Source: Smittia aterrima
Lineage: Eukaryota; Arthropoda; Insecta; Diptera; Chironomidae
Reading direction: 5' to 3'
Assembly: GCA_033063855.1 (NCBI GenBank)
Contig: CP093831.1
Coordinates: 21,080,001 to 21,144,000 of the forward strand
Length of the DNA: 64,000 nt
A model generated the notes under the pieces. It did not search any database, had not been told where the DNA came from, and saw nothing but the letters and a program-made list of their open reading frames with translations. A program made the position numbers and the translations under genes. Shown here piece by piece: positions 25,601-39,343 of the stretch (position 1 is the stretch's first letter; every line of letters starts with the position of its first letter).

Positions 25601-26560
25601 GGGATGAAAAGCCACAAAAAGTTGAATCGAGTGATATGAAATTGATCAGGAAATGAGATTTTGGCTTGTCAATGATGTGAAGTGATTCGCAAATAAAAAA
25701 TGAGTATTTAATGAGAAAATATAGAATTTGTTCACGAAATATTTGAACCAATATGATTGACCTGCTTCTAAAGCCGTAAGCTAATCGATATTGTTTCCAT
25801 CTTTGAGTTTTATGAAAAGAAAACATAACAAAGCCTCTGAAAATATTGTCGCCGAAAAATATTTGAGCTCTTTTTTCGCTGTCTGTTTCCATCGATTGCG
25901 TCAGCGATCATTAAACACATCTCAACCATTTATTATTGATAATTAATTTCGTTGAAGCGATTTTCATCACGTTGATCTGGTTTTAATTAATCGCGTCATG
26001 GCGAGAGCACGTAATTTTTTTCCGCGGATCTGTTCTATCGAAGCAGCAAGCAGTCAAAGTAAAATAACATTTTCTTAGGGTCAGTCTCGAGCGAGTGAAA
26101 AAGCAAATTGATTACATGAGCTCTTAAAACGGTTGGTGATAAAGAAAAGGAGTTCAGGAATGAGAAGTGAGATGAAACTATTGAATTGAATTCAATCGAT
26201 ACTCTGCCTTTAAGAATGTTTTCGATTCAACTTTTATTTTCTAGTTGAGAAAGCTCTCGCAAAGCGAGTTGATGCACTTTTATGAGTTTCCATTGATAAG
26301 CTTTCAAGCGGAAAAGTCGGAGATGTTTCAGGCTGCAACGAAGTTAAAACTTAGATAGCAAGAATTAGATTTCAAAGATGATTAAGTTGCTAATCTGATC
26401 AGACTACTAAGCTCTTAGATAGCCATGGATTTGTGGTTTCACGTTTGCCAAGTTCATTAGTCAATTAATCTTTAGGATCAAACACAGCTTCTTTGCTTCT
26501 AAGAATTCTAAACAATCATAAAGCTTTCTCTCATGAAATTGCTTTCAATAATTTCCCCGC
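19680..26560. other. Spacer between Shaw copies A and B, no gene seen
   Basis: About 6.9 kb of AT-rich DNA upstream of copy A and downstream of copy B. It should contain the copy A promoter and the copy B 3' UTR; a TTTATT at 26233-26238 could be the copy B AATAAA signal on the minus strand. An A/T-flanked palindrome around AAGCTTT lies at 21265-21289. No open frame looks like protein. Confidence 0.5.
21265..21289. repeat. A/T-rich palindrome centred on AAGCTTT units
   Basis: Twelve bases (A-run plus GCTTT) are followed after one base by their exact complement, forming a 12-bp near-perfect palindrome. It probably arose from low-complexity sequence. Confidence 0.6.
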
Positions 26561-26562
26561 CA

Positions 26563-29500
26563 TCACCACCAACCGGTCTCGTAATCGTCGACCCGTATGC
26601 CAAGCTGCAGCCATCGGGTCGATCCGTGCGGATGCTTAAATCCAATCTCTCCATGATTACCCGACGTCGTTAGTCGAAGCCATTCATCGGCTATAAAAAA
26701 TAACTTTAACACGTTTTTCTTAAAACTTTCTTCTTGATATCAAGACGTTTTGTGTATAGAACAGTTTCATTTTCTCGTTGATAAAGAACTGGGTTCACTG
26801 ATAAGTCAGATGTTTAAAATTGTTCTTGATATATGTACAGTTCGGATTCTCGTCGATATGTTTAATTAACGGTGAGTTTGAAGAAGATCAAGCTGCCGGA
26901 GAAAGATAGAGAGGAGATGGGGGAGATTAAACATTATGTGCTTCTGGATTGTCATTAAAAAATCATTAGCCGAGCGATTTAATCGTAGCGAGAAGGAATG
27001 AGGAAAATTTACGTAAACGCACCCATCGTTTTGGGTCCGCCAATCATGTTGTTCTTGTTAGCATTGGCAGCATTCATTCGACGGATGTTTGCTTCCATGC
27101 TGTTGGTGCTTGGTGCATTAGAGCCGAGCATCTTTCCCGAGCCAGTATTCCCAGCATTGGGACCTCCGCCTTAAAATAAAGAGAACATGATGATAATTAA
27201 TTCGTTGCTGTTATTGCTTCAATGATTAATTAACTTACCAGTAATACGAACAGGCCGCGCGGGTTCCACAGGCAGCACTCGCCGTCTCTTCTTCGGCAGC
27301 TTCGCTCGTGCTTGAGTGTGTGAATAATACATCGTGAAGTTGCTTACGATGACAGGAACGGGTAACGCAATTGTGAGTACGCCAGCAAGGGCACAAAGAG
27401 CTCCGACAAACATTCCGATGTAAGTCTTCGGCGTCATATCTCCATAGCCAACTGTAGTCATTGTCACCAGAGCCCACCATAATCCCAGCGGTATGCTGTT
27501 GAAGTCGTTCTTGGGATTCGTTTGGATCCTCTCAGCATAATAAACAAGACTTGCGAATATCACGATACCTAAGACTAAGAAGAACACGAGGAGCGTCAAT
27601 TCTTTTGCCGAAGCTCTAAACGTCTGTATAAGAATCTTTAGACCCGACGAGTGACGCGTGAGCTTAAACAATCTCATAATACGTATAATTGAGAAGAACT
27701 CAAGGATGTCGGCATTCTCCATGTTGGGGTTGAGTTCTTGCAGCACTAAGTCGCAACTATGGGAGAGAAAATTAAATTTTCAGTTAGCAAACGATAGAAG
27801 ATGAGAAAACAAAATCTGAAGATGCACGCTGTGCGATGCTTACAAGAAACTTAATGTTGCAATATAATCAATTATGTTCACAGACGAGATAATGAACCTC
27901 AGCTTGCTTGGCGATGATATAAATCGAATCTGCGGGAAGAAGGAAGTGTAAATCAATTATTAAAGCATTAAAACTCTTCTTTTTCCTGCGATGAACTTGG
28001 ACTGAGACGTGAGATTTTCCAGATGCGCGACGCCATCAATAAATTTCTAAGTTTCGTTGAATTAATTACTTGTTTGTTGATCATTTAACTTGCTAACGAT
28101 GGAATTCTCAGTTTTGCATCCATAAAACTTCAATTGTTTATCATCGTGCACATGCTGTGATCTCATTTCCATGAATCGACATTTGAACAAGTCACGTCGC
28201 TGAGCTCAATTCAAATGTTTATTCTAGTTTGACACGAGTGAACTCACCAGAATTTCAATGGTGAACCATGCGTTGCAGACGCACTCGATGTAGAAGAAGA
28301 ACAAATGTGGATTAGTCTCCTTCTTATCAACAAACCAGCCCGAAGTGTGATTCGTTGTTGTAACAGTGACATTGTTAATTACCGGAACTCGCATATCCGG
28401 ATGAGTTTTTAAACAAAACGAGACGATCGATACACAAATGAAAAACACGGATATTACGCCAATTATCTGTAATTACGGTAGGGCGAGGTCAAAAAAGAGA
28501 GAGAAAGAAGATAAATGACTATCTCGTTATGTGTAAACGGCATTACCTTTGCGGCATTTGAACTGTAGGGCTCATCAAATAGCGACCAGATCTGTGGCTT
28601 CATGTTCTGCCACCAACTCACGTCTCCTTTCGAGTAAGCGTCCTCGAAACCAAATTTTCTAGCTACTTCTTCGTCCGAAGGTTTTTCCGTATCTAAATCT
28701 AATCTATCTAAGACAGCAAGAGTTTCTTGCGTGTTGCGATGCTGTTTGATGGGAAGAATTCCAATTGCGATTAACGATGAAAGGGAAAGAACAGTGAAAT
28801 GTTTATTTTTATTTCTACAAATAAGAAAAATCTCTTTTTCGCGTCATCAAGGCAGAATAATTAATGCAAATCGTCTTTAATTCCATTGAAGCAGTAGGTA
28901 TTGTTTGGATAATTTCTTTCACAGGGAATAATTACAATTCAAAGCTTCTAATTCTTAGGAATTCTAAGGAAGCGTGCGATCTCCGCAAATAAGCCAAGAG
29001 TAAACTTATTAAAGGATTATTTACACCCCAAGCCACCGCTTCAGGAAATGATGATCCGTTCTTGAAATAAACGGAAAGTTCATCTCAAATTCAGGTTTTC
29101 CGGTGGGCCGCCAAAGAGAGTAGGGAGGTTTTCTTCGTTTAACTGTTGACATCTCCTCCTCATTTCTCTTTGATTGCGAATTTTTTCTTTTGAAACTCAA
29201 ACAATTTCCGAATGAAAAATGAAAGAAATAATTGAGAGAAATCATTCCCTGGGAAAGATATCCTCATTAGAGAATTGAAAAACAATCTCGGAAGTCAGTA
29301 AAGAATTTTAGTATGAGAGGGTGGAAAATGAACTGATAAAAAGGTGAAGCGAAGCACATTAAAAAAATATCATTTCAAGGGAAATGAGAAACTTTTTAAT
29401 CACACTACTATTTTAATTTCCTGACAACTTTCTCTTTGTAGCTCTATGAATAATTTATTTGCGTTTTCATTTTCTAAAAGAGCTTTCATCGTCGAAGAGC

Positions 29501-31324
29501 AGAGAGAAAGTTGAGAGGCTGTGAGGGGGTGTCAGGGAGTGAAAGGCTCCATCGTTTGAGAACACGTTCCATTTGAATGAACTTTTCAAAGCAATTTTAT
29601 GTCGGAGAGTTGTTTAGTTGAATATCTAATAATCCAAGCGAGAGAGTAGACAAAGAGGGCGGAATGGGGTTGTTGGCTTGGCGACAATATATTCTGCCTT
29701 GGAAATATAAAATTATTTGTTGACAGACCTGAGTGTACGTCATCCAGCAGCAAGGCTCCACTTGATTTGAATCTAAGCCCCAAAATGCTAATTCCTCTTC
29801 GAACAACGGACCACAACTGTTGGATAACGAAACGGTTAATCTGATTTCATCTAACTTACATTCATTTTTCGAGATACGCACACATCTGTTGGATAGTGAA
29901 GTTTGCCAGTCCTAAAAATACGGGAAAAAGGAAAAGAAAAATTGTTTTCATTGTTGCAGATTTTAACAAGTCTATTTGAAGAAGGGAAATTTAATATTTT
30001 TCCCTTTAGCTCTTCCAACTTCGACATTGACGAAGTTGCGTTGAAATTCCGAGCAGTAAAATTCCTCGTCGTTCTCAGAGATCGCTGAAGAATCCTAAAT
30101 GTCATTAACAAGCGGCGCCACGTGCGATGGGCCGGAAAGAAGTTCAGAGAATTTTTGGGTCTTTTCTCTGAAGAATCTTATGAAGAATGTTTTGAAACTC
30201 TTCATAAACCACAAAGGAGAAAAGTGAAAAGAGCCTTCAGTGAATTCGTTCCTATATTGCTTAAATTTTATTTCTTGTTAGATCGAAATGGAAAGAGACC
30301 CCCCACATGATGTCGCTTGTCAATGACACCCGAAAAAAGGTTTTCTCAATCAGTTCATCCTTGATTAGATTCAGCATGAATTCGATTGAACTGGTTTGCT
30401 TTCTCCGAAGGAAACAGCCGTTTTCATCGAAATGAAAGCAAACTGTGAAGAGTTCGTCGGAACGGATGATTAAGCTTGTTATCATTCAACTTGGATATCA
30501 TTCAGCTACGATGAGATTTTCTTTCTTTTTTTGGAGGCTCCAAACGAATTGATGGAAGGCAAGTGAGCGAGTAAATTATTCATCATCATCAGAGCTGCTT
30601 CTGTCTAATGACAGTTTCTCGTGATAAAACAAAAGCCAACATGAACCAAAATCCTCCCAAAATAATGGGCTTTACAGCAATAACAATAATAAATTTTGAT
30701 GGCCACATTATTTAATTCCAGTTGCGTAGTAAATGAGGATTTTTTTCGTACGAAAAACATAAACAAATTGATGGCATTTCATTTGTGTTGAATATGTCAG
30801 AGAGAGAGGTGCTTCAACATGTGTACACTCCAAACATTTGCCGCAAAGCCGCCAGATAGACGATTTATATTAAACAATGGCCCCGAAACTCGTCGAGTCA
30901 CACAAACTTGATACACTCAGTAGGCGAATGAAAAGCCTCTCACTTTACGTCAGTGCCCACTTGGGGCTTGAAGTGGCAGTTTGTCACTTAGAAAGACGAC
31001 TAAAGTACTGTGACACCATTGAAAGCAATCCCTTCAACAAACAAGAGACTCTTGATTGATTTCAGTTGATGAGGGGAAAGAAGAGAAATATGAAAAACTT
31101 TTTATTTACCTGTAATAATTGAGTACTTGAGCAAACACGCCGGGATGTCGATCGAAGAAGTACTCGTTAAGAATTGGATCGTAATTAGCTAGAGCTTCGG
31201 TGAGACGCGACAATCTAGTGGCGGGAATTTTCTTTAATGTCGCTTTGTAGGTCTCATGTCTGATGCCACCGACATTCAGCACCACTCGATTCTCCGAGTC
31301 CATATTGTTTTGATGTTGGTTCAT
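26563..31324 (-). CDS. Shaw: Shaw-type (Kv3) voltage-gated potassium channel, copy B
   Basis: Nine exons: 31324-31110, 29911-29882, 29816-29729, 28741-28547, 28466-28248, 27929-27844, 27756-27239, 27169-27023, 26690-26563. Phases all agree, giving 541 residues. The start is the ATG at 31324 (MNQHQNNMDSENRVV). T1 is at about residues 12-110 with the HX5CX20CC zinc motif. S1 is near 177-195, S2 near 225-248, S4 near 300-318, S5 near 331-352, the filter TVGYGD at 380-385 and PVPV of S6 at 411-414. The S1-S2 loop has two N-glycosylation sequons (NNVT, NHT). The tail contains KKRRRV, an Asn/Gly-rich exon and a final exon reading ADEWLRLTTSGNHGEIGFKH and ending in WW then TGA. This channel carries outward K+ current in nerve and muscle. 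It shares most intron positions with copy A but has one extra intron (29817-29881) in the T1 zinc motif. Confidence 0.92.
27286..27428 (-). repeat. 143-base tract identical to Shaw copy A (17196-17338)
   Basis: Partner of the identical tract in copy A. Two shorter identical stretches (about 44 and 53 bases) occur further along the same exon, separated by diverged segments, so the exon is a mosaic of identical and diverged blocks. Confidence 0.8.
29817..29881 (-). other. 65-base intron splitting the T1 zinc motif in copy B, flanked by direct repeats
   Basis: Donor GTGCGT follows GAT GT and acceptor ..CCAACAG precedes TTGTGGTCC, restoring D-V-C-G of the zinc motif. The last ten intron bases TATCCAACAG are also present in the upstream exon just before the donor (CACTATCCAACAGATGT). 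Copy A has no intron here. If retained, translation stops soon after PTDVCVSRKMNVS. A second strong donor, GTAAGT, lies 22 bases inside. Confidence 0.75.
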
Positions 31325-31329
31325 CGCTG

Positions 31330-34300
31330 GCAACGCTGATTAATTTGTAAGTGTTAAAGTTTAATTGAGCAGTAAATTTTTAAACTCTCACTCACCAGTC
31401 GATCAATTAATCGATGCGCCTTGCCGCGACCCCGGATCGATTAAATTTCCTCTAATTAAATTTATATGAACTGCCTTTCTGTGCTTATTGCTAATTGTAA
31501 GCAAAAGAAAAATTTCTATTTTTATAGCAGCATCGAGAAGAAATGTTCACATCTTCGCTGGCTCATTTCGATCTCGATTTGATGAGAATTTTGTCCTTAT
31601 CTGCGGGTTTATTGGAATAAGAAGAAGAGAGGAAAAATTAGGCGTCTGTATTCGGTAGCTAATCACTCGAGAAAAGTGACAAATTGTCGAGAGAATTCAA
31701 AAGTTTCTTTTAATTCAATTAGCGAATTCAAGAGATGACTTTCTAAAAGACCAAAATGTTTCAATCTTCAAAATCCAGCTCGAGGACTTTATGGGTGGCT
31801 GTGTGAAATTCAATACTCGTCGATAGATTCTCGTGATGAAAATTTACTCAACATTCACAATTCACAAAGAGTCGAAAGAAAAAAGGTTTCATGCTCCCTC
31901 TGAAAGTTATTGAAGCCTTTTCAGATTAGAAGCACATACAGAGAAAGATTCGGGACGAAAGGTAAATCCAAAAGGATTCAATGCTACTTATTCCTTCGTT
32001 CAAAGGCGGATTGCTTTACGGGATGTGTAATTATTCAGGAGCGTAGCTGAGTGATTGCAGGGACCGTTTGGTTTGGTTTATTTGCCATTCGAACGTCGCT
32101 AATCGTAAATCTCGGATTATCTTGTTTAGTGAAATCGGTCAGAACCTCAACGGATGAAATCCCTTCATTAACTTCGTTACCAAGCTAGCGACATTTTCAG
32201 TCTTGATGTCTTATTATCGAGTTGAGTTGGGATAATGCTTTCATGAGCTTTGACAGATCGAGCTTTTCAGACTTGTAAATGACGGCTTCGACGTTTTATG
32301 TCTCCTTTGTGATTTAATAGCGGGAAGCATGAGTCGAGCATAGATTTTCGCCAAATCCTTGCCATAAAACTGTTCGACAGCCACACGATGCCACGTAGCA
32401 TGCAAATCATTATTCAATAGTTCGATTTCAATTTTACGACGTCGAAACGGGAAGGGAGAGAACGAAAACACTTTTTTTTTGTGTAAACACTTTTATGTGT
32501 GTGCATTTTTAGAATTTGATTTCATCGTCCAAAAGCTAGCGATGGATTTTCTGCTGCAATCTCAGCAAGTTCAACAACTTCTCAACAAGAAAAGAACTAT
32601 TTACCAAATGCTATGGCAATTAGAAGTTTAACAACTTCCTAGTTCGTTTATAACCGGATTACACTGTTAATCAGTAAAATACTCAAAGCAAGGCAATATG
32701 AGTTTGTTTCTCAGCTTTCAATCAATCATCTCTAAATCCCCCCAAGTAAACGATTGCTTCATAAACGCTCTGCTTCAGTCTTTGCTAAATTTTATTACAC
32801 AAGAGTGAAAAAGCAATCGAAAACTTTTAATTGCTTTAATTTCTTATGATTAACGAGCAAGCCACTTTGACATTAAGTTTACATCTTGATTATGAAAGTT
32901 ACGCGAGATCCTTAAAGATTTGATGCTTAAGGGCTTTTGTCCAAAGCTATCAGAGTATCGAGAAACTGTCATGCAATCATTGATCTTTAATAAGCTGAAC
33001 CCTTGAGGTGTTTGAATTTCCATGAAACTAATTTTGTAATTAAATTTGTTATTCACTAAAGATATTGAATTTCATTGTAATTGTAGTTAGTAAACTCTTG
33101 TAAATGGAAGAACCTCCGTCTTAAAATAAAAACTCACGACCTATCACGAAGAAACTCTTCCTAAAATAAACATCCGAAAAATAAAGAAATCCAAACGATT
33201 ACAGTTGATAGTTCCCTTAAATATTTTATTTCTTTGTAAAGTGTGGGACCGAATTGAAATTCACATCCCGCGATGAATGGAAAAATCATGTTATGATATG
33301 TTTGTGCACAGTATTTTTAGCGTAACTGCTTTTTTCATAACCTCACACTTTTCCCCCTTCGTTTTACTCGCTTTTAAAAGCGGTTTTGTTTATTTGAAGA
33401 TGTTTAATAAATTTTCTCTCCGGCGCTTTTCCTTCTTTTGTTTAAATAAAGATTCTCTTTCTCAAATGTTGCTGAACATTCGAGTCACTTTGCCAGCTGT
33501 ACATAAATGAACTGAATCGAGAAAGAAGATATGAAAGACCGGCGGGGCGAAGAAGAGTTGATGCTGACGCGTTTTTATTAACGGCTGACTTAATGGAAAT
33601 CGCGGGGTTCTTTATGAAAAATTATCTTTTGGGAAATGTGGGTTTAATGCAAAGTTTAATGCAAAGTGCTGTAGTCGATTTACGAGACCCCCATCTAATT
33701 ATTCCAGCTTTTCTTGTGTGTGAAAGAGTTGGCTCTTGGATTAAAGTCGTCGGAGTAATCCGAATAAACATTCGCTAAATTACAAAATGACATTCTCGAA
33801 TATTTTGATGCGACAGAGATGATTCTGAAGGGAAGGGATTGTCACGACGACGACAAAGATAAACGAGATTTCCAGAAAGAAAAGTCTAAAGACAGAAAGG
33901 AAGATGATGGCACACTCGTGTAAACAATTTTCCTGCTCGACAACTTAGAAGCACTCAACTCTAATTATTTTTCTTGTTACTTCGCTCATCGGTATTTATA
34001 AGTCAACATCCGTCCGTAGTGTGCCTTTGAGCACTCGTTACCGTTCAATGTATTTACGCTCTAGCCTTTAATTTCATGCCTGTGGTGCAATCAAGGGCTT
34101 TCTCGCTTTTCTAATTGCAAGCAATTATAAATTTTACATTCGAGATCGACGGAAAAGCCGCAAGAGAAGCCAATTTGCACAAACTCTCGTCTGACATTGC
34201 ATTTTGACGATTATGTTTCCTCGGTGATGCTCCTGGCAACTGGAGCTTTCAATCATCAATGCTTTGGATATACTCGCTTTATGATTACATCACCAGACAG

Positions 34301-37300
34301 AAGAGGGATATGTGAACAGCAAACACAACAGAAGAGAGAACAAGTGTCGCGAGTGTTGCCAAAAATTATTCTTGTACGAGTATGATAGGTTTGCACGGTT
34401 TTGAATAAAAGAAAACATTGTGCAATAAATTTTCGTTGAGCAGAAAAAAGTCTCCTCATGTCTCTCCTTTGTTGTTATTAATTTAAGCCATAAAGAAAAA
34501 TAAGTTCTTTTCTATTGCATTCGAGATAAAACTGAAAAGCATTGCATAAAAGTGACGGAGAGATGTCGTGAAAGATTTATCGTCTGCTAAGATAAAAATT
34601 GACCAGAACAAAAGTGATTGCTCGTTTATTATATTTTATATCGAAAGTGGTCGCTCACTTAAAGACGAAATTGATGGCAAAGAGAAGCAAAAGTTTTCCT
34701 GTTCAATTTTCTTTTTTTGTGCTTTCCATTCTAATTAAAAAGTTTTATATTTCATCTCGCAGCAGCAGCCGATACAGTCCCAGATGGAAATTTCTTCTAA
34801 AAACTTCGGGAAACCTTTTAATTGTTTTCGGGGGCGAAAAGTTTGAAGCTTCCTTTAGGTCAAAGTCGAATGAATCAACAGTCCCTATGCTGCCGACTGG
34901 GCGCCTCTGAATCACGCCCAAGGTTTACTTCTCTCGCTTTCTCTCTCCCTCATAAACTTTTCCGTCACCGAAAGCCGAAAGTAAGTAAGAATGATGTTGA
35001 ACGAATGCAAACGACAGACGGAAAGTTTTCTATTTCTTCATAGTCGTAACGAGTGTTCGTACGCTTTCTTCACATCATTAAAGATTCAACAATTGTGAAT
35101 ATTTCAAAGATTTCTCTGTAGATAGAAATAATGAGAAACTATGCTTCATCTAACACATATTTTTCTTCTCCTCCTTCTTTTGTTATGAGCGTTTATGAAT
35201 ATTTCACGACAACTTCTTCTCGCTCAATCCGTCGTTGGCCCCCTTAAGCTAGTAACACAGTAACACATTGTGTGACGTTTGCGGGAAAAGAAAAAGAAGA
35301 ACTTCAATTGATTTTCTATCAAATGTGCGAGCTCTCTCATTTTGCTATTTTTTCGGCGGTTGCATTAGATTCAATAAACGGAAAAATAAAAACTTTCTTG
35401 TTTTGTTTGTTGTTGGGCATAAGTAATGAAAGGCGCAAAGGAAAGAAAAAGCGGTAAAACTGCTGTACTCATTCAATTCCACCGCCAGCCAGCTCTCCCC
35501 CCAATAAAGTCCATAAAATTATGCTTCTATTGCCGCGAAGCACACGAAAAGTTTTACGTTGAATGTGGGAAATTTTTTCTCATCGTCCTCGAGGGGAAGC
35601 AGTTGTGAAAAGTTTCCATCGAATGTTTCGCTTCGTTCCAAGTTGGCTGAGATTTGAAATTCTCTTATAAAGATTAAAGGCTTTTACGAGATGAGTTTCG
35701 TGCAAAGTGCATCTTTGCACATCCGGAGATGAGTTGAAGCCTTTCCACGAATCTTTTCTCTTCTTGTCTATCTTCAACTTTTCATTTATTTTTCGCCTAG
35801 AGCTCTCGCATACGTGTTTGAACGTCATTAATTTTGCCCCGACTTCGCTCAATGGGTGAATCATGATAGTGGATTCGCTGCTAGCGCTACGCTTAGTAAA
35901 GGTTCGTTGAGAATTTCTAACGGCGCACACATTAACGAGAAAAAGAGAAAGAGCTTGTTGCACAACATTTTCTCACACTCGGGCACATGAATCCCGAGTT
36001 AATTATAATTGTTTGCCTCGAGCTTTATTTTGAATTTTGATGAGGAATATACAAGAGGGAAATGAGAACGTTAAATGACCTCGTAAAATCCTTAGAGGGT
36101 TCGCGTCATGCATCCAGAAAACTCGATGGCGAATCCATTATTGGGAGTTCCGAGTTTTTCAACCAATTTAACGAAAATTCTTTCACTTTTGCACACTCAT
36201 GATAACCAAATTTATGGTGGTCGTCTATTCCAGAAGTGTTTTCATCATCACTGAACACTCTTCCACTGCCTTGACCGAACGGAATGATTTTCCCAAAACT
36301 TTCCTGTTTTTTAAAGCGATTATCTCAGACTTTTCCTTTTTTGGTTAAATTCAAGTTTTTTTTTCTTCTTCTCGATTGAAATTTTATCTCATTGACGATG
36401 AAGATTCAAATCGATATTGTCGACTCATCCGTCAAGCGATATGCTTAAAGTTTCACTTTAAATAATATTTCGTTTCACTCTTATCCATGATTCTTGCATC
36501 TTCACATCGTCGTAAATCATGTGAAAAAGAAAACTCAAAGAAATAAAGTCAAAAAACGAAGAATTTTCTTTAAAACACTTTTTCTGCGGCCTCTGGAATT
36601 TTTTTAGAAACGCGACGGAAGCGACGAGACTGAGAAGTGACTTAAACGACTAAACGATCCGACAACTACTGGCTTTGGAAGCAATCTCTACTTCCCGTGA
36701 TGCTCGGCACTTTGGTAACGGAGGAAAACTCGCGTCGGTCTCTCCCTCTTTCTCTCTCGCTCCTCAAATGAGAAGAAAATTCGATTTTCGAAAATGTGAC
36801 TCTCTCTGGAAAATTTTTGTGTGCGCGATCAGTCACAAAACTTTTTCGTTTCACGAAAATTTCATTCACACTCATTTAATTGCTTTACAAAGTCTTTGAT
36901 CTTCACATCTGTTGAAGCCTTGTGAAACTGTGATGAGATTAACGCGATGCTTCCATCAATTACGGCAATCAACTTAATAGAAATCCAATTAGGAGCATTT
37001 TCCCACGCTCAAGTTCATCATGTGGTTTTTCTTCTTCTCTTCAGTGGAAAGTATTGAGAGAAGGAAAAAACTTTCGTTTTTACTTCATTTCTGCGACCCT
37101 CCACTAAGAGACATGCGTGCTTCCACGGCCTACAACAAAAACACACACACAGCACGTCCGACATGTATAAGACTCTTTTTATGATGGAAAACATGAAAGT
37201 TTCGATTTTCTGCCTTCGCTTCCTTAAAGTAGCGATGATGAATAAAAAATGAAAAGCTTTTTTATCGCGAGCTTTAAGAAGGTCGACAATGACCAGGATC

Positions 37301-39340
37301 AAAGGCAAAGAGGCTACGTCAGTCGCTGACTTGCAATAATCTCTGTCCGTGAATGAATTTTGTAGTTAAAAGCTCTGTAATCAAAATTAGGAATGAAATA
37401 TTTGTCGTATGAGAGAAGGGGAGTTAAAGACATCTGGCTCATTTCGTTGAGGTGTGAGGAAACATGAGGAAGCTCTTAGTTGAAACAACATACATTCGGC
37501 TTCCGTGCGCAGAGAAGATTCGTCTCTTCTCTTAAAGATGATGAAAAGGTTATAAATTCACGCGAAATCTTGGAACGAACTCGCTGCAGCGAAATAACAA
37601 AATTGATTCCTCAATCTTTGTTCACTTTCTCTCTTTTTTTTCTTTTTCTTTCTTTTGCTTTTCGGTTGTAAAATCGATATTGGCACTTTTCATTATCGTG
37701 CACAACATGAGGTTGAAGCGCTCGTCCATAATTTATTCTTGAATGTTTGAATGAGGCGGAGAAGCTTTTTTCTCGTTTCGCCAAATGCAATAAATGTAGC
37801 GTGTTGGATCAATTTTAATGTAAATGTGCGACAATCAACAGTGCGACGTTAATGTTAATGTTGAGTCTTTTATCTCATCTAGAATCTCGGGAAACTGATT
37901 ATACGTTTGATGGGTGTGCTCGCCAACCGACAACGACCAGTCTGCGTTAAATATTTGATCAAGTTCTGACTGAGCAAACATAAGCATTTCAGTTTTTCAT
38001 TGACCGAATCATTCTGTTTTCGTTATCGTCAGTTAATTGCCGAGCGAAAAGCGCGCGCGAAGCCAAAAGTAAACGAAAAGCTAAAATTCTGTTGACTCGA
38101 AAGTTTCGGAGTAAAGGAAAATATTCTCACCATAGCTTCCGATGAAAAAACACAGCGAGAAATGTAAATAACGATGAACAAATACGCATGTACGCAAAAA
38201 TGAACACCGCTGAGGCATGGAAGTGTTAACGCTGAGCAGCAATGTAATGTTGATGGAAGCTTTCTGTTTCTCCGTCAGTTAACGAGGAAATATTTGAAGT
38301 CGTGAGCTTTATTTCGTCGACCTTGAAAATCAGGCAACACTCAGGCCTCATTCTCTCTCTCATTTCTCCACCCACTGCGGTGAATGATTATTGGACTTGA
38401 ATGAACAGCAATTTTCATTTTATACAATTTTCTTTATTAGTTTCCCCAATGGTCGAAGACAAAACTGTGACATGGAAATTTAAAGCTCATTTAAAGTACA
38501 ATTTGACTTTGCCTCGTAATCACGGTGCGCTCAGAAAAGGTCGTCGTCGTCGATGGCAGCGATTTGCTTAATTGTCAAGCAAATGTTCTCGTTAAATCTC
38601 TTAGAGGCTTCGTGAACTTTCAAAGCTCTTTTCATTTGCCACGTGAACGCACCGATAACGAACTCTAATACTTTGAGCTCAGTTCACATTCAACATAGAA
38701 TATGTTTGACATTTGCCCATGCATTTCTAAATAATTTGAGATGCTTTAACGACATTAATAGATTTACTTTTAAAATTGTTAACAAATATCTATGATGCTA
38801 ATCTAATAATAATTGTTATCAAAAGAAATGAAAATTATTCCTAATCGAAATTACATTCAGAGCTTTCTTCTAGAGAAAGCTTCAAAGGACGATCCATAAT
38901 TTACGTGACGGCTCAATCTGAGTCAAACAAAATTTACTTTCCCGCTAAAGCTCCACTTTTCATTTAAACTATCTGAATCTAAATTATCCTTTTAAATTTG
39001 TTGTCACGTAACTTTGAATTTCATCAAACTTTTTTCGTTCTCTTCTCTCACTAATCAAAACGTTTTATTGCCAAATCAGATTCTGGTGAATTCGCTCATC
39101 AACTTATTTAATTTACATCAAGTTCTTGATCGCTTGCCAAATCCAAATGTTGCACAAACAGACACGAATACTGAACGTCAATGTCAGACGGAGGAAGCTT
39201 GGAATTTGTAGCGACTTTTCTTGCTGAGGCCAATTTGTGTTGGTGGTGTAAGATTTAATTTGATGTTGGTTCTCTCGTCAAATTCCGAAGAAATGGAAAT
39301 TTTTCGTATCTCGAGGTGATGAGAAAAAGGTTTAATTGAA
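31330..39340. other. Spacer between Shaw copies B and C, no gene seen
   Basis: About 8 kb of AT-rich sequence upstream of copy B and downstream of the predicted end of copy C. It should hold the copy B promoter and any 5' UTR exon. All open frames are short and compositionally unconvincing. Confidence 0.5.
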
Positions 39341-39343
39341 TTT

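Noticed and set aside
25506..25892. 128-codon minus-strand open frame
   Set aside because: Translation is rich in Phe, Ser, Ile and Lys without any motif, as expected by chance in this base composition.
35580..35963. 127-codon minus-strand open frame
   Set aside because: No motif, no splice context and no neighbouring exons in phase.
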